Positions 25,824 to 34,001 of a DNA stretch of 64,000 nt are shown piece by piece (the first letter of the stretch is position 1; each line of letters opens with the position of its first letter). The position numbers and the translations under genes are program-made. The DNA comes from Betaproteobacteria bacterium (GTDB lineage Bacteria > Pseudomonadota > Gammaproteobacteria > Burkholderiales > Casimicrobiaceae), in the NCBI GenBank assembly GCA_016716425.1, contig JADJWJ010000021.1, positions 62,001 to 126,000 of the forward strand. Direction: 5' to 3'. The notes under the pieces are model-generated. The model was given only the letters and a program-made list of their open reading frames with translations. It ran no database searches and was not told where the DNA came from.

Positions 25824-26333
25824 CTAGACAGGACGCATGAGCGCCGGGTCGACATCCGCGTTCGCAACGGTCGCCTGGCCCAGTCGTGTCTCGTCCTCGG
25901 TGGCATCGCGCACGCCGAGAATCTCGAGGGTGAAGACGACTTCCCTGCCGCAAAGCGGGTTGTTGCCGTCGACCGTCAGTTTCTCGTCGTCCAGCCACGT
26001 CACGACGAAGCTGCGGGTCTGGCCCCGGTCGTTCTCCATGAGGATGGAGCAGCCGACCTGCCGGTACTCTTCGGGGACGTTCTCGATACGATCGGTGAAG
26101 ACCAGCGACTCGTCCCTGGGGCCGAAGATCTGGTTGCCGTCGATCGGCACCTCGATCCGGTCGCCGGCGGACTTGCCTTCCAGCGCCATGTGGACCGAAG
26201 GAGCCAGGATCTCGTTGTGCCCGTGAACGTAGCCCAACGGGAACTCGACCCTGGTGAGGACATGCCCCGTCCTCCGGTCGGTCACCTTGTAGGTCAGCTC
26301 GACGAACTTGCCGTCCTGGATGGTCTCACTCAT
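25824..26333 (-). CDS. SlyD/FKBP-type peptidyl-prolyl isomerase-like protein
   Basis: A 169-aa protein with the SlyD-like split FKBP fold: VELTYKVTDRRTGHVL, then the long inserted flap, and the hallmark HGHNEILAPSVHMALEGKSA and DGNNPLCGREVVFTLEILGV. There is no His-rich metal tail. ATG 26333 is the first start after the neighbouring gene. It may help fold or load cofactor into the adjacent AprBA or haem protein; this is inferred from position only. Confidence 0.88.
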   Translation of the reverse strand: MSETIQDGKFVELTYKVTDRRTGHVLTRVEFPLGYVHGHNEILAPSVHMALEGKSAGDRIEVPIDGNQIFGPRDESLVFTDRIENVPEEYRQVGCSILMENDRGQTRSFVVTWLDDEKLTVDGNNPLCGREVVFTLEILGVRDATEDETRLGQATVANADVDPALMRPV

Positions 26334-26353
26334 GACGAATCCGCACGGACGGC

Positions 26354-26761
26354 TCAGAAGATGGAGGCACCGAAGATCCGGACCTGCCCGTTCTCGTAGC
26401 CCAGGACGAGCCGGCCGAGCCATTCGCCCGGTTTCGTGGAGCTCCGCTGCCGGTAGAGCACGGTCACGTGCTCGCCCCGGCGGATGATGCCGAGCGCGTC
26501 GACGTCATCGGACAGGTGCCGCGCCAGTTCGCTGTTCGCGAACTGGTGGCCCGCCGCGACCTGATTCAGGGCCAGCGCCAGCGAACTCGAGAAGTTCTTC
26601 GCGAACTCCCCGTAGTTGCCCTCGTTCGAATGCTTGACGAGGTGGCGCCACAGGGGATCGGCAATGGCCCGGATCTGTTCGTCGGTGCTCTCGACGATGT
26701 TCGCGCGCGGCCGCTCGCCGCCGGACGCGACCGGAGCCTCCGAACTCGCTACGGACGACAT
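26354..26761 (-). CDS. Conserved-looking hypothetical protein
   Basis: A 135-aa soluble protein, not recognised. The first 25 residues are Ser/Ala-rich and probably disordered. The rest (STDEQIRAIADPLWRHLVKH, NYGEFAKNFSSSLALAL, HVTVLYRQRSSTKPGEWLGR, GYENGQVRIFGASIF) has the alternation of an alpha+beta NTF2-like domain, but this is a guess. It starts 58 nt after the aprA stop and 21 nt before the isomerase gene, so it is likely cotranscribed with aprMBA. Confidence 0.75.
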   Translation of the reverse strand: MSSVASSEAPVASGGERPRANIVESTDEQIRAIADPLWRHLVKHSNEGNYGEFAKNFSSSLALALNQVAAGHQFANSELARHLSDDVDALGIIRRGEHVTVLYRQRSSTKPGEWLGRLVLGYENGQVRIFGASIF

Positions 26762-26818
26762 GCCGGTTCCGCTTCCGCCGGGCAGACGTTCAACGCGCGC
26801 TTCCGCCAGGGAACATCG

Positions 26819-28697
26819 CTACTCGTCATCGGCAACCAGGTGATAGCAGGGCGCCTTCTCCATCGTGTATTCGCCGGTTTTCGGGTCGCGCCGCGAGACG
26901 GTCAGCACGTGCCAGTTCTCGTCGTCGACCTTCATGGCGTCGCCACGGTAGTAGTAGCCCGGCCAGCGGGTCTCCTTGCGGAACAGCGTGTGCTGCGTGA
27001 CGCACTCCGCGGCGCGATGACGGTGCTTCAACTCCCATGCACGCAGCAGTTCGTGGACGTCCTCGGCAGCCAGCTTCTCGAGGTCTTCCTCCATGATCGC
27101 GAGCTTCTTGAGACCGATGTTCAGGAGCTTCTCGTTGGTCATGTAGTTGACGGTCACGCCGCCGCAATACTCGTCCATCAGCTTCTGCAGGCGGTCGAGG
27201 CCCTGCTTGGGATTGATGTAGTGCGGATTGACGGAGCCGGCCACGATCGCGTTGCGGTAGGTCTTGTAGTGCTCCAGGGGCTTGTAGATCTCCTCCCTGC
27301 GGCGGTTGATCTGCGCGTCGGACACGACGATGCCGTCGGCCTTCCCGTCGTCGATGTACTTGCACGCGGCCTTCGCGGCGAGACGGCCCTCGGTGAACGA
27401 GCCGGACGAGAATGCGTGCGGCGTGCCGCCGACCGCGTCGCCGGCGCCGAACAGGCCCTCGATCGACGTCATCCGGTTGTAGCCCCAGAAGTACTCGGGA
27501 GGGGAGACGTCCTCGGGACCCGAGCACCAGGCACCCGAGCCGGTCGCGTGGGAGCCCATGACGTAGGGCTCGGACGTTGTCAATTCGGGATTCTCGTTCT
27601 TGGGGTCGACGTCGGTCGCGGCCCACAGGACCGCCTGCCCGACGGTCATGCCGAGGAAGTTCTCCCAGCCGACCTCTTCCAGGTGCGGATCCTGGAACGC
27701 GCGCATGGTCACCATGTGGATGGGCCCGCGGCCGGCGTTCACCTCGCTGATGATGCAATGGTTGCGCAGGCAGGTGGGGATCGGGCGGTGGGTCAGGTGC
27801 GAGGCTTCCGGATCGAGGTACTCCTTGCCGACCATCTTCTGCAGCTCGGGGAACCACTTGGACTCGTATTCCTCGCCCAGGCAGTTCTGCGTGTAGGTCT
27901 GAGGTGCAGGAAGTAGGCGCCGACCGGACCATAGCCGTCCTTGAAGCGCGCCAGCACGATGCGATTCTCCATCTGCGTCATCTTGGCGCCGGCGTCGATC
28001 ATGAGCCCGTAGGCCGACGCGGACGACCAGGGCGCGTACCAGGTGCGGCCGGAGCCCTCGCCCACCGAGCGCGGCTTGAAGATGTTGGAGGCGCCGCCTG
28101 CGCCGCAGATCACGGTCTTGGCCTTGAACACGTGGTAGTTGCCGGTGCGCACGTTGAAGCCGACGGCGCCCGCGACCCGGTTCTCCCTGCTCTCGTCCAT
28201 CAGCAGGTGGGTGACGCAAATGCGGTTGAAGACCTTGTCGGCCGACTTCTTGGCGGCCTCGGCCACGATCGGCTTGTAGGACTCGCCGTGGATCATGATC
28301 TGCCACCGGCCCTCGCGCAGGTAGCGGCCGGTCTTGGGGTCCTTCATGATGGGCAGGCCCCACTCCTCGAACTGATGCACGGTGGAGTCGACGTGGCGGG
28401 CCATGTCGAACAGCAGGTCTTCGCGCACCATGCCCATCAGGTCGATGCGGGCGTAGCGGACATGGTCCTCCGGCTTGTTCTCGCCCTGGCAGGTGCCCGT
28501 AGCAGCGGTTGATGGCGTACGGGCCCTGGGCGACCGCACCGGAGCGATCGATGTTGGCCTTCTCGGCAATGCGATTTTCTCTTCTCCAGAGTCTTCTTGC
28601 CCCAGAGCCTGGCCTCCCGGGCCGCACCGGTGCCGCCAAGGCGCGCACCGACGACCAGGATGTCGATGCCGTCTTCGACGATCGTTTGGTAAGCCAT
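26819..28697 (-). pseudogene. aprA: APS reductase alpha subunit with three frameshifts
   Basis: AprA is the FAD subunit that in sulfur oxidisers makes APS from sulfite and AMP. The full-length match is plain (MAYQTIVEDGIDILVVGARL at the start, PCYHLVADDE at the end) but needs three frames. Breaks are near 28576-28600 (before RIAEKANIDRSG), near 28498-28500 (YG|GHL where consensus is MG, apparently 2 nt missing) and near 27900 (one A missing in CTCAAGACC, giving HL|TYTQN). Sequence between breaks is well conserved and free of stops, so the lesions are recent or are sequencing errors. It overlaps aprB by 1 nt (TGATG). Confidence 0.88.
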
Positions 28698-29175
28698 CAG
28701 TAGTACACGCCTTTCTTCAACTTGAGACCCGCGGACCGCAGCGTATGCAGGCCGCCGTCATCCATGCGGATGTACTTCGGCTCGTTGTACAGGAGCTCGC
28801 CGTCGCGCATTTCCTTGCCGGGTGCGGGAACGTCGGCGAGATTGGGGATCGCCGTTCCCCAGGGCTTGGTGGTGATGGGCGACAGGAAGTTCTTTTCCGT
28901 GCCGTTGCGGAACTTGATTCTCCAGGCGATCGTGCCCTTCTCCTCGTCGCGGTGCACGCGCACGCTGTGGCCGAGCGGGGCAAAGTCGGCGTATCCGCGC
29001 ACGTCGATCGCATGCTGCGGGCAGGCCTTCACGCAGGAGTAGCACTCCCGCGCATGTTAGGCTCGATGTTGTAGGCCCGGCGATAGGTCTTGTCGATGTG
29101 CATGATGTCCGACGGACAGATGTCGACGCAATGTCCGCATCCGTCGCACCTTGTCATGTAGACGAAGGTAGGCAT
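28697..29175 (-). pseudogene. aprB: APS reductase beta subunit with one frameshift
   Basis: AprB is the two-cluster ferredoxin subunit of APS reductase. The first cluster is intact (CDGCGHCVDIC, residues 10-20). At about 29048-29054 one base is missing just where the second cluster begins. The expected MCWECYSCVKAC appears as ATG CGC GGG..., so even after restoring the frame the first cysteine codon looks like Arg. The rest, from CVKACPQHAIDVRGY to KKGVYY, is open. The ATG at 29175 has AAGGAG upstream; aprM is 50 nt before it. Confidence 0.88.
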
Positions 29176-29225
29176 TGTTCCGGCTCCTTGACTGGTCCAG
29201 CAGAATCCGAGGGCGGCTTCCCGCT

Positions 29226-30065
29226 TCAGTAGTGGCGGGGCGCTTCGCGCTTGATGCCGAGCCCCATGTTCAGCGGAGCATCCCGCAGCAGTTCCATCGA
29301 GTGCCGCTGCCGCTGCTCGGGATCGTCACGCGACTGCGTCGGCAGGTTCTCGGCCGTGCCGTTGGCCTCGCACACCCTCTTCTCGAAGGCCGCCGCGGGC
29401 TTGAAGAACATGTGGGCGAACTTGGACCAGGGCACACCCGCGAACAGCACCGTCGTGGCGAGGATGTACAGGCCGAAAAACACGCCGGCGCCGGCGCTAC
29501 CCCTCGACTGCAGGAAGGCCCAGATCAGCCCCAGCGTCGCGCTGGCGAGCAGCGAGACGATGAACAGGTCCGCGCGCACGAGGCGAAACGGAGAGTGGCC
29601 CTCGGCGGCGACATCGACGCGGATAAAGAACCAGAACCAGTAGCCGCCGACGCAAATCATCAGACCGCCGATCCACCACAGCAGCGGCAGGATGGCGGGT
29701 GCGGGTGTCGCCGGGGTCGGGTAGGCGAAGATCAGGACGGCGGTGGCGGCGACGTAGAGCACGAATCCGTACATGCCCAGCAGGTGGGCGATCCGGCGCC
29801 GCGGGTTGCAGAATTCGCCGGACGCGAGGACGTCGACCACGCCGGTCTTGACCGCGATCGACACCAGGTCGCCGCCGCCGAGCGGCTTGGCGCCCTTGCC
29901 CTTCGACTTGCGCCAGTTCTCGAAGAAATACTTCGCACTTCCCTTGTGCACGACGTCGAACAGCGTTCCCGCCGCGACCAACACGATCATGAGGACGACG
30001 TAGGCCTGCATGACGGCAGGCGGAACGGATGCCGAGATCTCGGCAAACGGATTGCTGGCGAACAT
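29226..30065 (-). CDS. aprM: APS reductase membrane anchor AprM
   Basis: A 279-aa membrane protein encoded directly upstream of aprBA, the aprMBA order of several beta- and gammaproteobacterial sulfur oxidisers in which AprM replaces QmoABC as the quinone link. About five spans are visible (AYVVLMIVLVAAGTLF, GFVLYVAATAVLIFAY, LLWWIGGLMICVGGYWFWFF, LFIVSLLASATLGLIWAFL, FGLYILATTVLFAGV), and the C-terminal tail is hydrophilic. The ATG at 30065 has a near-ideal AGGGAGGAAATA before it. It is intact, unlike aprB and aprA. Confidence 0.88.
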   Translation of the reverse strand: MFASNPFAEISASVPPAVMQAYVVLMIVLVAAGTLFDVVHKGSAKYFFENWRKSKGKGAKPLGGGDLVSIAVKTGVVDVLASGEFCNPRRRIAHLLGMYGFVLYVAATAVLIFAYPTPATPAPAILPLLWWIGGLMICVGGYWFWFFIRVDVAAEGHSPFRLVRADLFIVSLLASATLGLIWAFLQSRGSAGAGVFFGLYILATTVLFAGVPWSKFAHMFFKPAAAFEKRVCEANGTAENLPTQSRDDPEQRQRHSMELLRDAPLNMGLGIKREAPRHY

Positions 30066-30443
30066 TATTTCCTCCCTGCGCCGGGCGCTCGGCGCGCGGC
30101 ACGGTCCAGATGGCGAAGCTCTACCGGGATCCTCGCGCTCGATTTTACAGGGGGCGCCGGCGCTGCCCGACAAAAAAAAGCTATGGCGCCATAGGCTGCG
30201 TGAATTCCGCGCTGGTGCGGTTCACGCGCGGGGACGTCGCCGGGTACCTGGAGTGCGCCAGGCGCTGCGCCGCGCGACAGGACGCCGCGCGAACGGGTCT
30301 GCGAGCCCGCGCGAAGACGCGGGTCGACGCGCCCGGCTGGCGGTTGCCATTCGGTCACCGATGCTCGAACCGTTGTCATCCCGAACGAGGTGAGGGATCT
30401 GCCGGAGCTGCGAGTCAACGTGGCGCAGGAAGCGGGTCCCTCG
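30066..30443. other. Leader region upstream of aprM
   Basis: A 378-nt gap between the phosphoesterase gene and aprM, both on the minus strand. It should hold the aprM promoter. A hairpin plus T8 tract lies at 30172-30197, and repeat family A copy 3 fills the far end from 30373. No gene was identified. Confidence 0.5.
30172..30197 (-). terminator. Hairpin with T8 tract upstream of aprM
   Basis: Read on the minus strand, a CTATGGCGCCATAG palindrome (30181-30194, extended by AGC/GCT with one bulge) is followed at once by eight T residues (30179-30172), striking in this GC-rich DNA. It may terminate the upstream phosphoesterase transcript, or act as an attenuator if the aprM promoter is farther upstream. 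Confidence 0.55.
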
Positions 30444-30470
30444 TCACTGCGTTCCTCGGGACGAAGCCAC
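30373..30470. repeat. Interspersed inverted repeat, family A, degenerate copy 3
   Basis: TTGTCATCCCGAACGAGGTG at the left and GTCCCTCGTCACTGCGTTCC followed by TCGGGACGAA at the right are recognisable arms of the family at 2065-2160 and 16699-16790, with more mismatches. The element provides the final codons of the phosphoesterase gene. Confidence 0.65.
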
Positions 30471-30995
30471 GAGATCCGCGGCAGCCTGCCCGAGGTTCCG
30501 GATCTCGAACTGCATCGACGCCAAGTCGCCGAGGATCCATGTCGGGGGCGCCGCCAGCGCTGCCACCGTGCCCGGATTGACCAGCCAGGTCTTCCCACCC
30601 CTGACGGTGGCGACATGCTCGATGCCGGCGCAGTGCGAATGGCCGCAGCACACGAGGTCCCACTCGCCCGTGCACGCCATCGCGTAGCCGTAGTCGGGGT
30701 AGTGCACCAGGAAGATCTTCCGTCCGGCGAGTTCGAGGCGCGCGTCGGCGCCGTGATATTCGAGCAGGCCGCCGCTCTCGCGCGCCAACCGGTGCAGCAT
30801 GACCGAGTCGCCCAGGTTGTTGCCGTGAATCACGTGCACCGGCAGCCCGAGTTCGAGCAGCGGGCGCAACGTCATCGCCCCGATCACGTCGCCGCAGTGA
30901 ACGACGGCCTCGGCGCCGTCCGCCTTCGCCTCCACCACGGCCGCCGACAGCATCGGTGCGCGGTCGTGGCTGTCCGAAACGATGCAGATCTTCAC
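30444..30995 (-). CDS. YfcE/MJ0936-type metallophosphoesterase
   Basis: A 183-aa calcineurin-like phosphoesterase. Metal-binding motifs are present: CIVSDSHD (D-x-H), VHCGDVIG (GD), HGNN (GNxx), VHYPD and CGHSHCAG (GHTH-like), then VNPGT. The start is GTG 30995, overlapping the stop of the small upstream frame by 4 nt. The substrate is unknown; relatives hydrolyse phosphodiesters. The C-terminal nine residues come from a repeat element. Confidence 0.85.
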   Translation of the reverse strand: MKICIVSDSHDRAPMLSAAVVEAKADGAEAVVHCGDVIGAMTLRPLLELGLPVHVIHGNNLGDSVMLHRLARESGGLLEYHGADARLELAGRKIFLVHYPDYGYAMACTGEWDLVCCGHSHCAGIEHVATVRGGKTWLVNPGTVAALAAPPTWILGDLASMQFEIRNLGQAAADLVASSRGTQ

Positions 30996-31192
30996 GGTGC
31001 GCGCTCCGGCTCCGGCGCGCCGGGCTCGCTCGCGGACCGAGCCGGGCCGGCAGCGGACCGGTGCGAACCGGAATCGAGACGCAGCCTCGCGCCCTCCAAT
31101 GCGACGGGGACCGCGTGGCGGAATCGCGGCGCCTGCATCGCATCGACGACGGCCGGCGCGGCAAGCGGGAAGAAAGGATTCGGGGTGTTCAC
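30992..31192 (-). CDS. Possible small protein coupled to the phosphoesterase gene
   Basis: A 66-aa frame starting at GTG 31192 (NTPNPFFPLAAPAVVDAMQ...), with AGAAGAT as a weak ribosome-binding site. Its stop overlaps the next start as GTGA, the main support. The second half is low-complexity (Pro/Ala/Glu/Arg), no domain is recognised, and GC-rich DNA gives such frames by chance. Confidence 0.35.
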   Translation of the reverse strand: MNTPNPFFPLAAPAVVDAMQAPRFRHAVPVALEGARLRLDSGSHRSAAGPARSASEPGAPEPERAP

Positions 31193-31505
31193 GGCATCTT
31201 CTTGCGGAGGATTGCGGAACCGCGTGCCTCCGGCGGCTGCGCCGGCCTGCATCGACGACGGCGGGGCATCCGGGGATTATCGGGGGTGCACCTGGCCTGC
31301 GCAAGCAATGCCCATCGCCGGGTGCTGCGACGTCCCATCGGAGTGATGCGCACCACGCCATGCTGGCTATTGACGGATGGCCTCGAAGTTGAGTAATGAT
31401 GCGACGGCAGCCGGGTTCCCGCTGCGTTGGCGCGGCTTGCGGCCCGACGTGCCGCTGCGGCTTGATCGCCTTCCAACCCCCGATCCACGCTTCTTCACGG
31501 TCCCG
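31193..31505. other. Divergent spacer, no gene seen
   Basis: These 313 nt lie between the minus-strand phosphoesterase unit and the plus-strand TauE gene. The TauE frame is open from ATG 31377, but the preferred start is 31506. No repeat, hairpin with T-run or clear promoter hexamers could be assigned. Confidence 0.4.
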
Positions 31506-32474
31506 ATGAATCAAGCGCCCGTTCGCATCGGCAGGGGCCGAACTCCGCGCGCAGTGGCGGCCGCGGCGCTCGTGCTGCTGGCGATCGGCGCGTCTCCCGC
31601 GCTGGCCGCGGCCGGTGCCCCGGCCGACGTCGCGTGGTGGGTGTGGCCGCTCGCGCTGTTCGTCGTCTGCTTCCTGCTCGGCATCGTTGCCGTACCCGCC
31701 GGCGTCGGCGGCGGCGTGCTGTTCGTGCCGATCGTCTCCGGCTTCTTTCCGTTTCACCTCGACTTCGTGCGCGGTGCGGGCCTGCTGGTCGCGCTCGCGA
31801 GCGCCCTCGCGGCGGGGCCAAACCTGCTGCGCGGCGGGCTCGCCGACTTGCGGCTCGCGTTGCCGCTCGCACTGCTGGCATCGGCAAGCTCGATCGTCGG
31901 CGCGATGATCGGCCTCGCGTTGCCTGCGCCGGTGGTGCAGGTGGCGCTGGGCGCCACGATTCTCGCCATCGTCGCGCTGATGGCGATCGCGAAGAAGTCC
32001 GAGCTCCCGGACGTCGCTGCGCCGGACCGGTGGTCCGCGGCACTCGCCATCCACGGCGTCTTCCACGACGCGGCGAGCGGGCGCGATGTCCGCTGGCAGG
32101 TGCATCGCACGCCGACGGGACTGGTGCTGTTCACGGGCATCGGCGTCCTCGCCGGCATGTTCGGGCTGGGGGCCGGCTGGGCGAACGTGCCCGTGCTCAA
32201 CCTCGTGATGGGCGCGCCGCTCAAGGTCTCCGCGGGCACGTCGAGCTTCATCCTGTCGCTGGTCGACTCGGCCGCGGCATGGGTGTACCTCAACAAGGGC
32301 GCCGTGCTCGCGGTCGTCGCGGTGCCATCGGTGATCGGCATGATGCTGGGTGCGCGCATCGGCGCGCGGCTGCTGACGGTGATGAAGGCCTCCGTCGTGC
32401 GCAAGCTCGTGCTGGCGCTGCTCCTGTTCTCGGGCGCGCGCGCGCTGCTCAAGGGCCTGGGGATCTGGAACTGA
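31506..32474 (+). CDS. TauE/SafE (TSUP) family anion exporter
   Basis: A 322-aa membrane protein with 8 or more spans and the TSUP hallmarks: VPAGVGGGVLFVPIV near the N-terminus and GMFGLGAGWANVPVLNLVMG in the second half. Family members export sulfite, sulfoacetate or other sulfur anions. Next to dsr/soe/apr genes, sulfite or thiosulfate export is a reasonable inference. ATG 31506 starts just before a signal-like first helix; ATG 31377 would add a 43-residue non-membrane extension. The stop overlaps the next ATG by one base. Confidence 0.87.
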   Translation: MNQAPVRIGRGRTPRAVAAAALVLLAIGASPALAAAGAPADVAWWVWPLALFVVCFLLGIVAVPAGVGGGVLFVPIVSGFFPFHLDFVRGAGLLVALASALAAGPNLLRGGLADLRLALPLALLASASSIVGAMIGLALPAPVVQVALGATILAIVALMAIAKKSELPDVAAPDRWSAALAIHGVFHDAASGRDVRWQVHRTPTGLVLFTGIGVLAGMFGLGAGWANVPVLNLVMGAPLKVSAGTSSFILSLVDSAAAWVYLNKGAVLAVVAVPSVIGMMLGARIGARLLTVMKASVVRKLVLALLLFSGARALLKGLGIWN

Positions 32475-32902
32475 TGAACGACACGACAGCCGCACCCACC
32501 GGCGCGCCGCCGAGCGAGCAAGCACGGTACGCGCGCGTGCTCGACCTGACCGCGAAGGCAGGATTCGCCGCGCTGGTCCTGGGTTTCGCCGCCTACCTGT
32601 TCGGCTGGCTGGAGACGCACGTCCCGGTGCAGGAACTGCCGAACGTGTGGAGCCTGCCGCTCGCGGAGTACCTCGCCCGGACCGACACGCCGACAGGCTG
32701 GGGCTGGATCGCGCACCTGCACAAGGGCGAGTTCGCGGGGCTCGCGGGCATTTCGGTGCTCGCCGGCTGCTCGGTGGTCTGCCTCGCCGCGGTGATTCCC
32801 CTGTACCTGCGCCGCGGCGACCGCGCGTACGCGCTCATCTGCGCGCTGGTGATACTGGTCCTGCTGCTCGCCGCATCCGGCATCCTGACCGCGGGACACT
32901 GA
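32474..32902 (+). CDS. Small integral membrane protein coupled to the TauE gene
   Basis: A 142-aa protein with three hydrophobic spans (FAALVLGFAAYLFGWL, GISVLAGCSVVCLAAVIPLY, ALICALVILVLLLAASGIL). Its ATG shares a base with the TauE stop (TGATG), so the two are translated together. DUF1634-type proteins commonly accompany TauE/SafE exporters, and this may be a divergent member. Its function is unknown. Confidence 0.8.
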   Translation: MNDTTAAPTGAPPSEQARYARVLDLTAKAGFAALVLGFAAYLFGWLETHVPVQELPNVWSLPLAEYLARTDTPTGWGWIAHLHKGEFAGLAGISVLAGCSVVCLAAVIPLYLRRGDRAYALICALVILVLLLAASGILTAGH

Positions 32903-32912
32903 CGGAGCCGCG

Positions 32913-33740
32913 ATGCCGTATCCCTGGTCTCGCCTGCTGCTCGCGACCGAGCACACGGAGTTCGACGTGGGTGCCGAGCGCGTCGCGCTCGATCTCGCGC
33001 GTCGGCGCGGCGTGGCGCTCGCCGCCGTGATGCCGATCGTCAGCAACGTCGAGTACGAATCCGTGGCACCGGAGCTGGTGGCGCGGGTCGAGGAGAACCT
33101 GCACGCGCGGCTCGTCGCGTTGCGCAACGAGGCAGCGCAGGGCGGCGTGGCGCTCGACGTCAACGTGCGGCGCGGCGAGGAGCCGTGGCGGGAGATCGTC
33201 GCGGAGGCGAAGACGCGCGGCGCCGACCTCGTGATCTGCCGCCGCCGCGGCAAGGGCAGCTTCTTCCGCAACCTGATGGTCGGCGAGATGGTGGGCAAGG
33301 TCGCGACCACCGCGCCGTGCAGCGTGCTGATGGTGCCGCGCGCCGCCGGCGTCTGGGCCCGGCGGATCGTGGCCGGTATCGACCATTCGCGCATGGGCCC
33401 CGAGGTCGCGCGCGCGGCCGCGCGGGTGGCGGTCGCGGCGTCGCTGCCGCTGACCGTGGTGTCCGTCGCGCTGCACGACCTGGCGAGCGAGCGCGCGGCG
33501 GCGGAGGCGGTCGTCGCGGCTGCGGTCGCTGCCGCGCGTGCCGAGGGCGCGCAGGCGGAAGGCCGGGTCGCAACCGGGCGCGCGGCGGACGCCATCGCCA
33601 CGCTCGCGAAGGAGGCAGGCGCCGACCTGCTGGTCGTCGGCCGCGGCGGGCCCGAGGCGCACGGGCGGCTGCACCTGGGCGGGAACGCGTACCGGATCGT
33701 CGGCCTCGCGAGTTGCGCGGTGCTCGTGGTCAAGCCGTAG
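32913..33740 (+). CDS. Tandem-domain universal stress protein
   Basis: A 275-aa cytoplasmic protein with two USP domains (about 1-140 and 145-275). Each ends with a recognisable beta strand before the nucleotide loop: SVLMVP in the first, and GRGGPEAHGRLHLGGNAYRIV then AVLVVKP in the second. The second loop approximates the G-2x-G-9x-G ATP-binding pattern. It is 10 nt after the small membrane gene and likely in the same operon. A repeat-filled spacer follows. Confidence 0.87.
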   Translation: MPYPWSRLLLATEHTEFDVGAERVALDLARRRGVALAAVMPIVSNVEYESVAPELVARVEENLHARLVALRNEAAQGGVALDVNVRRGEEPWREIVAEAKTRGADLVICRRRGKGSFFRNLMVGEMVGKVATTAPCSVLMVPRAAGVWARRIVAGIDHSRMGPEVARAAARVAVAASLPLTVVSVALHDLASERAAAEAVVAAAVAAARAEGAQAEGRVATGRAADAIATLAKEAGADLLVVGRGGPEAHGRLHLGGNAYRIVGLASCAVLVVKP

Positions 33741-33758
33741 GGGTCGCGCACGCCCCTC

Positions 33759-33995
33759 ACCCCAACCCTCTCCCCGTACCGGGGGGAGGGAGAGCACCTA
33801 TGCTGCCGGTTGCACACATCGCGCGCCTCCGCCGCCGCGCGCCTCCGCACGACGAGCCCCGCCGCCGCGCGCCCCCCGCGAGCGACGCCGCCGCGCGCCC
33901 CTCGCGAGCCACGACGCCACGTACCACGCGGTCTGTGCAACCGACAGCATGGTCCCCCTCCCTCTACCCGCTTGCGGGGAGAGGGCTGGGGTGAG
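33759..33995. repeat. CCCTCACCCCAACCC-type hairpin elements in a convergent spacer
   Basis: Between the USP gene and the SQR-CBS gene, which converge, two related elements occur: CCCCTCACCCCAACCCTCTC from 33761 with its complementary GGGGGAGGGAGAG, and CCCTCCCTCTACCCGCTTGC from 33955 with GGGGAGAGGGCTGGGGTGAG. Between them is a CGCCGCCGCGCGCCTCC-like simple repeat. These hairpins may serve as bidirectional terminators. Confidence 0.65.
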
Positions 33996-34001
33996 GAGCC
34001 G

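Noticed and set aside
29226..30065. QmoC-like subunit instead of AprM
   Set aside because: No qmoA/qmoB genes or HdrC-type cysteines are nearby, and position directly before aprBA fits AprM.
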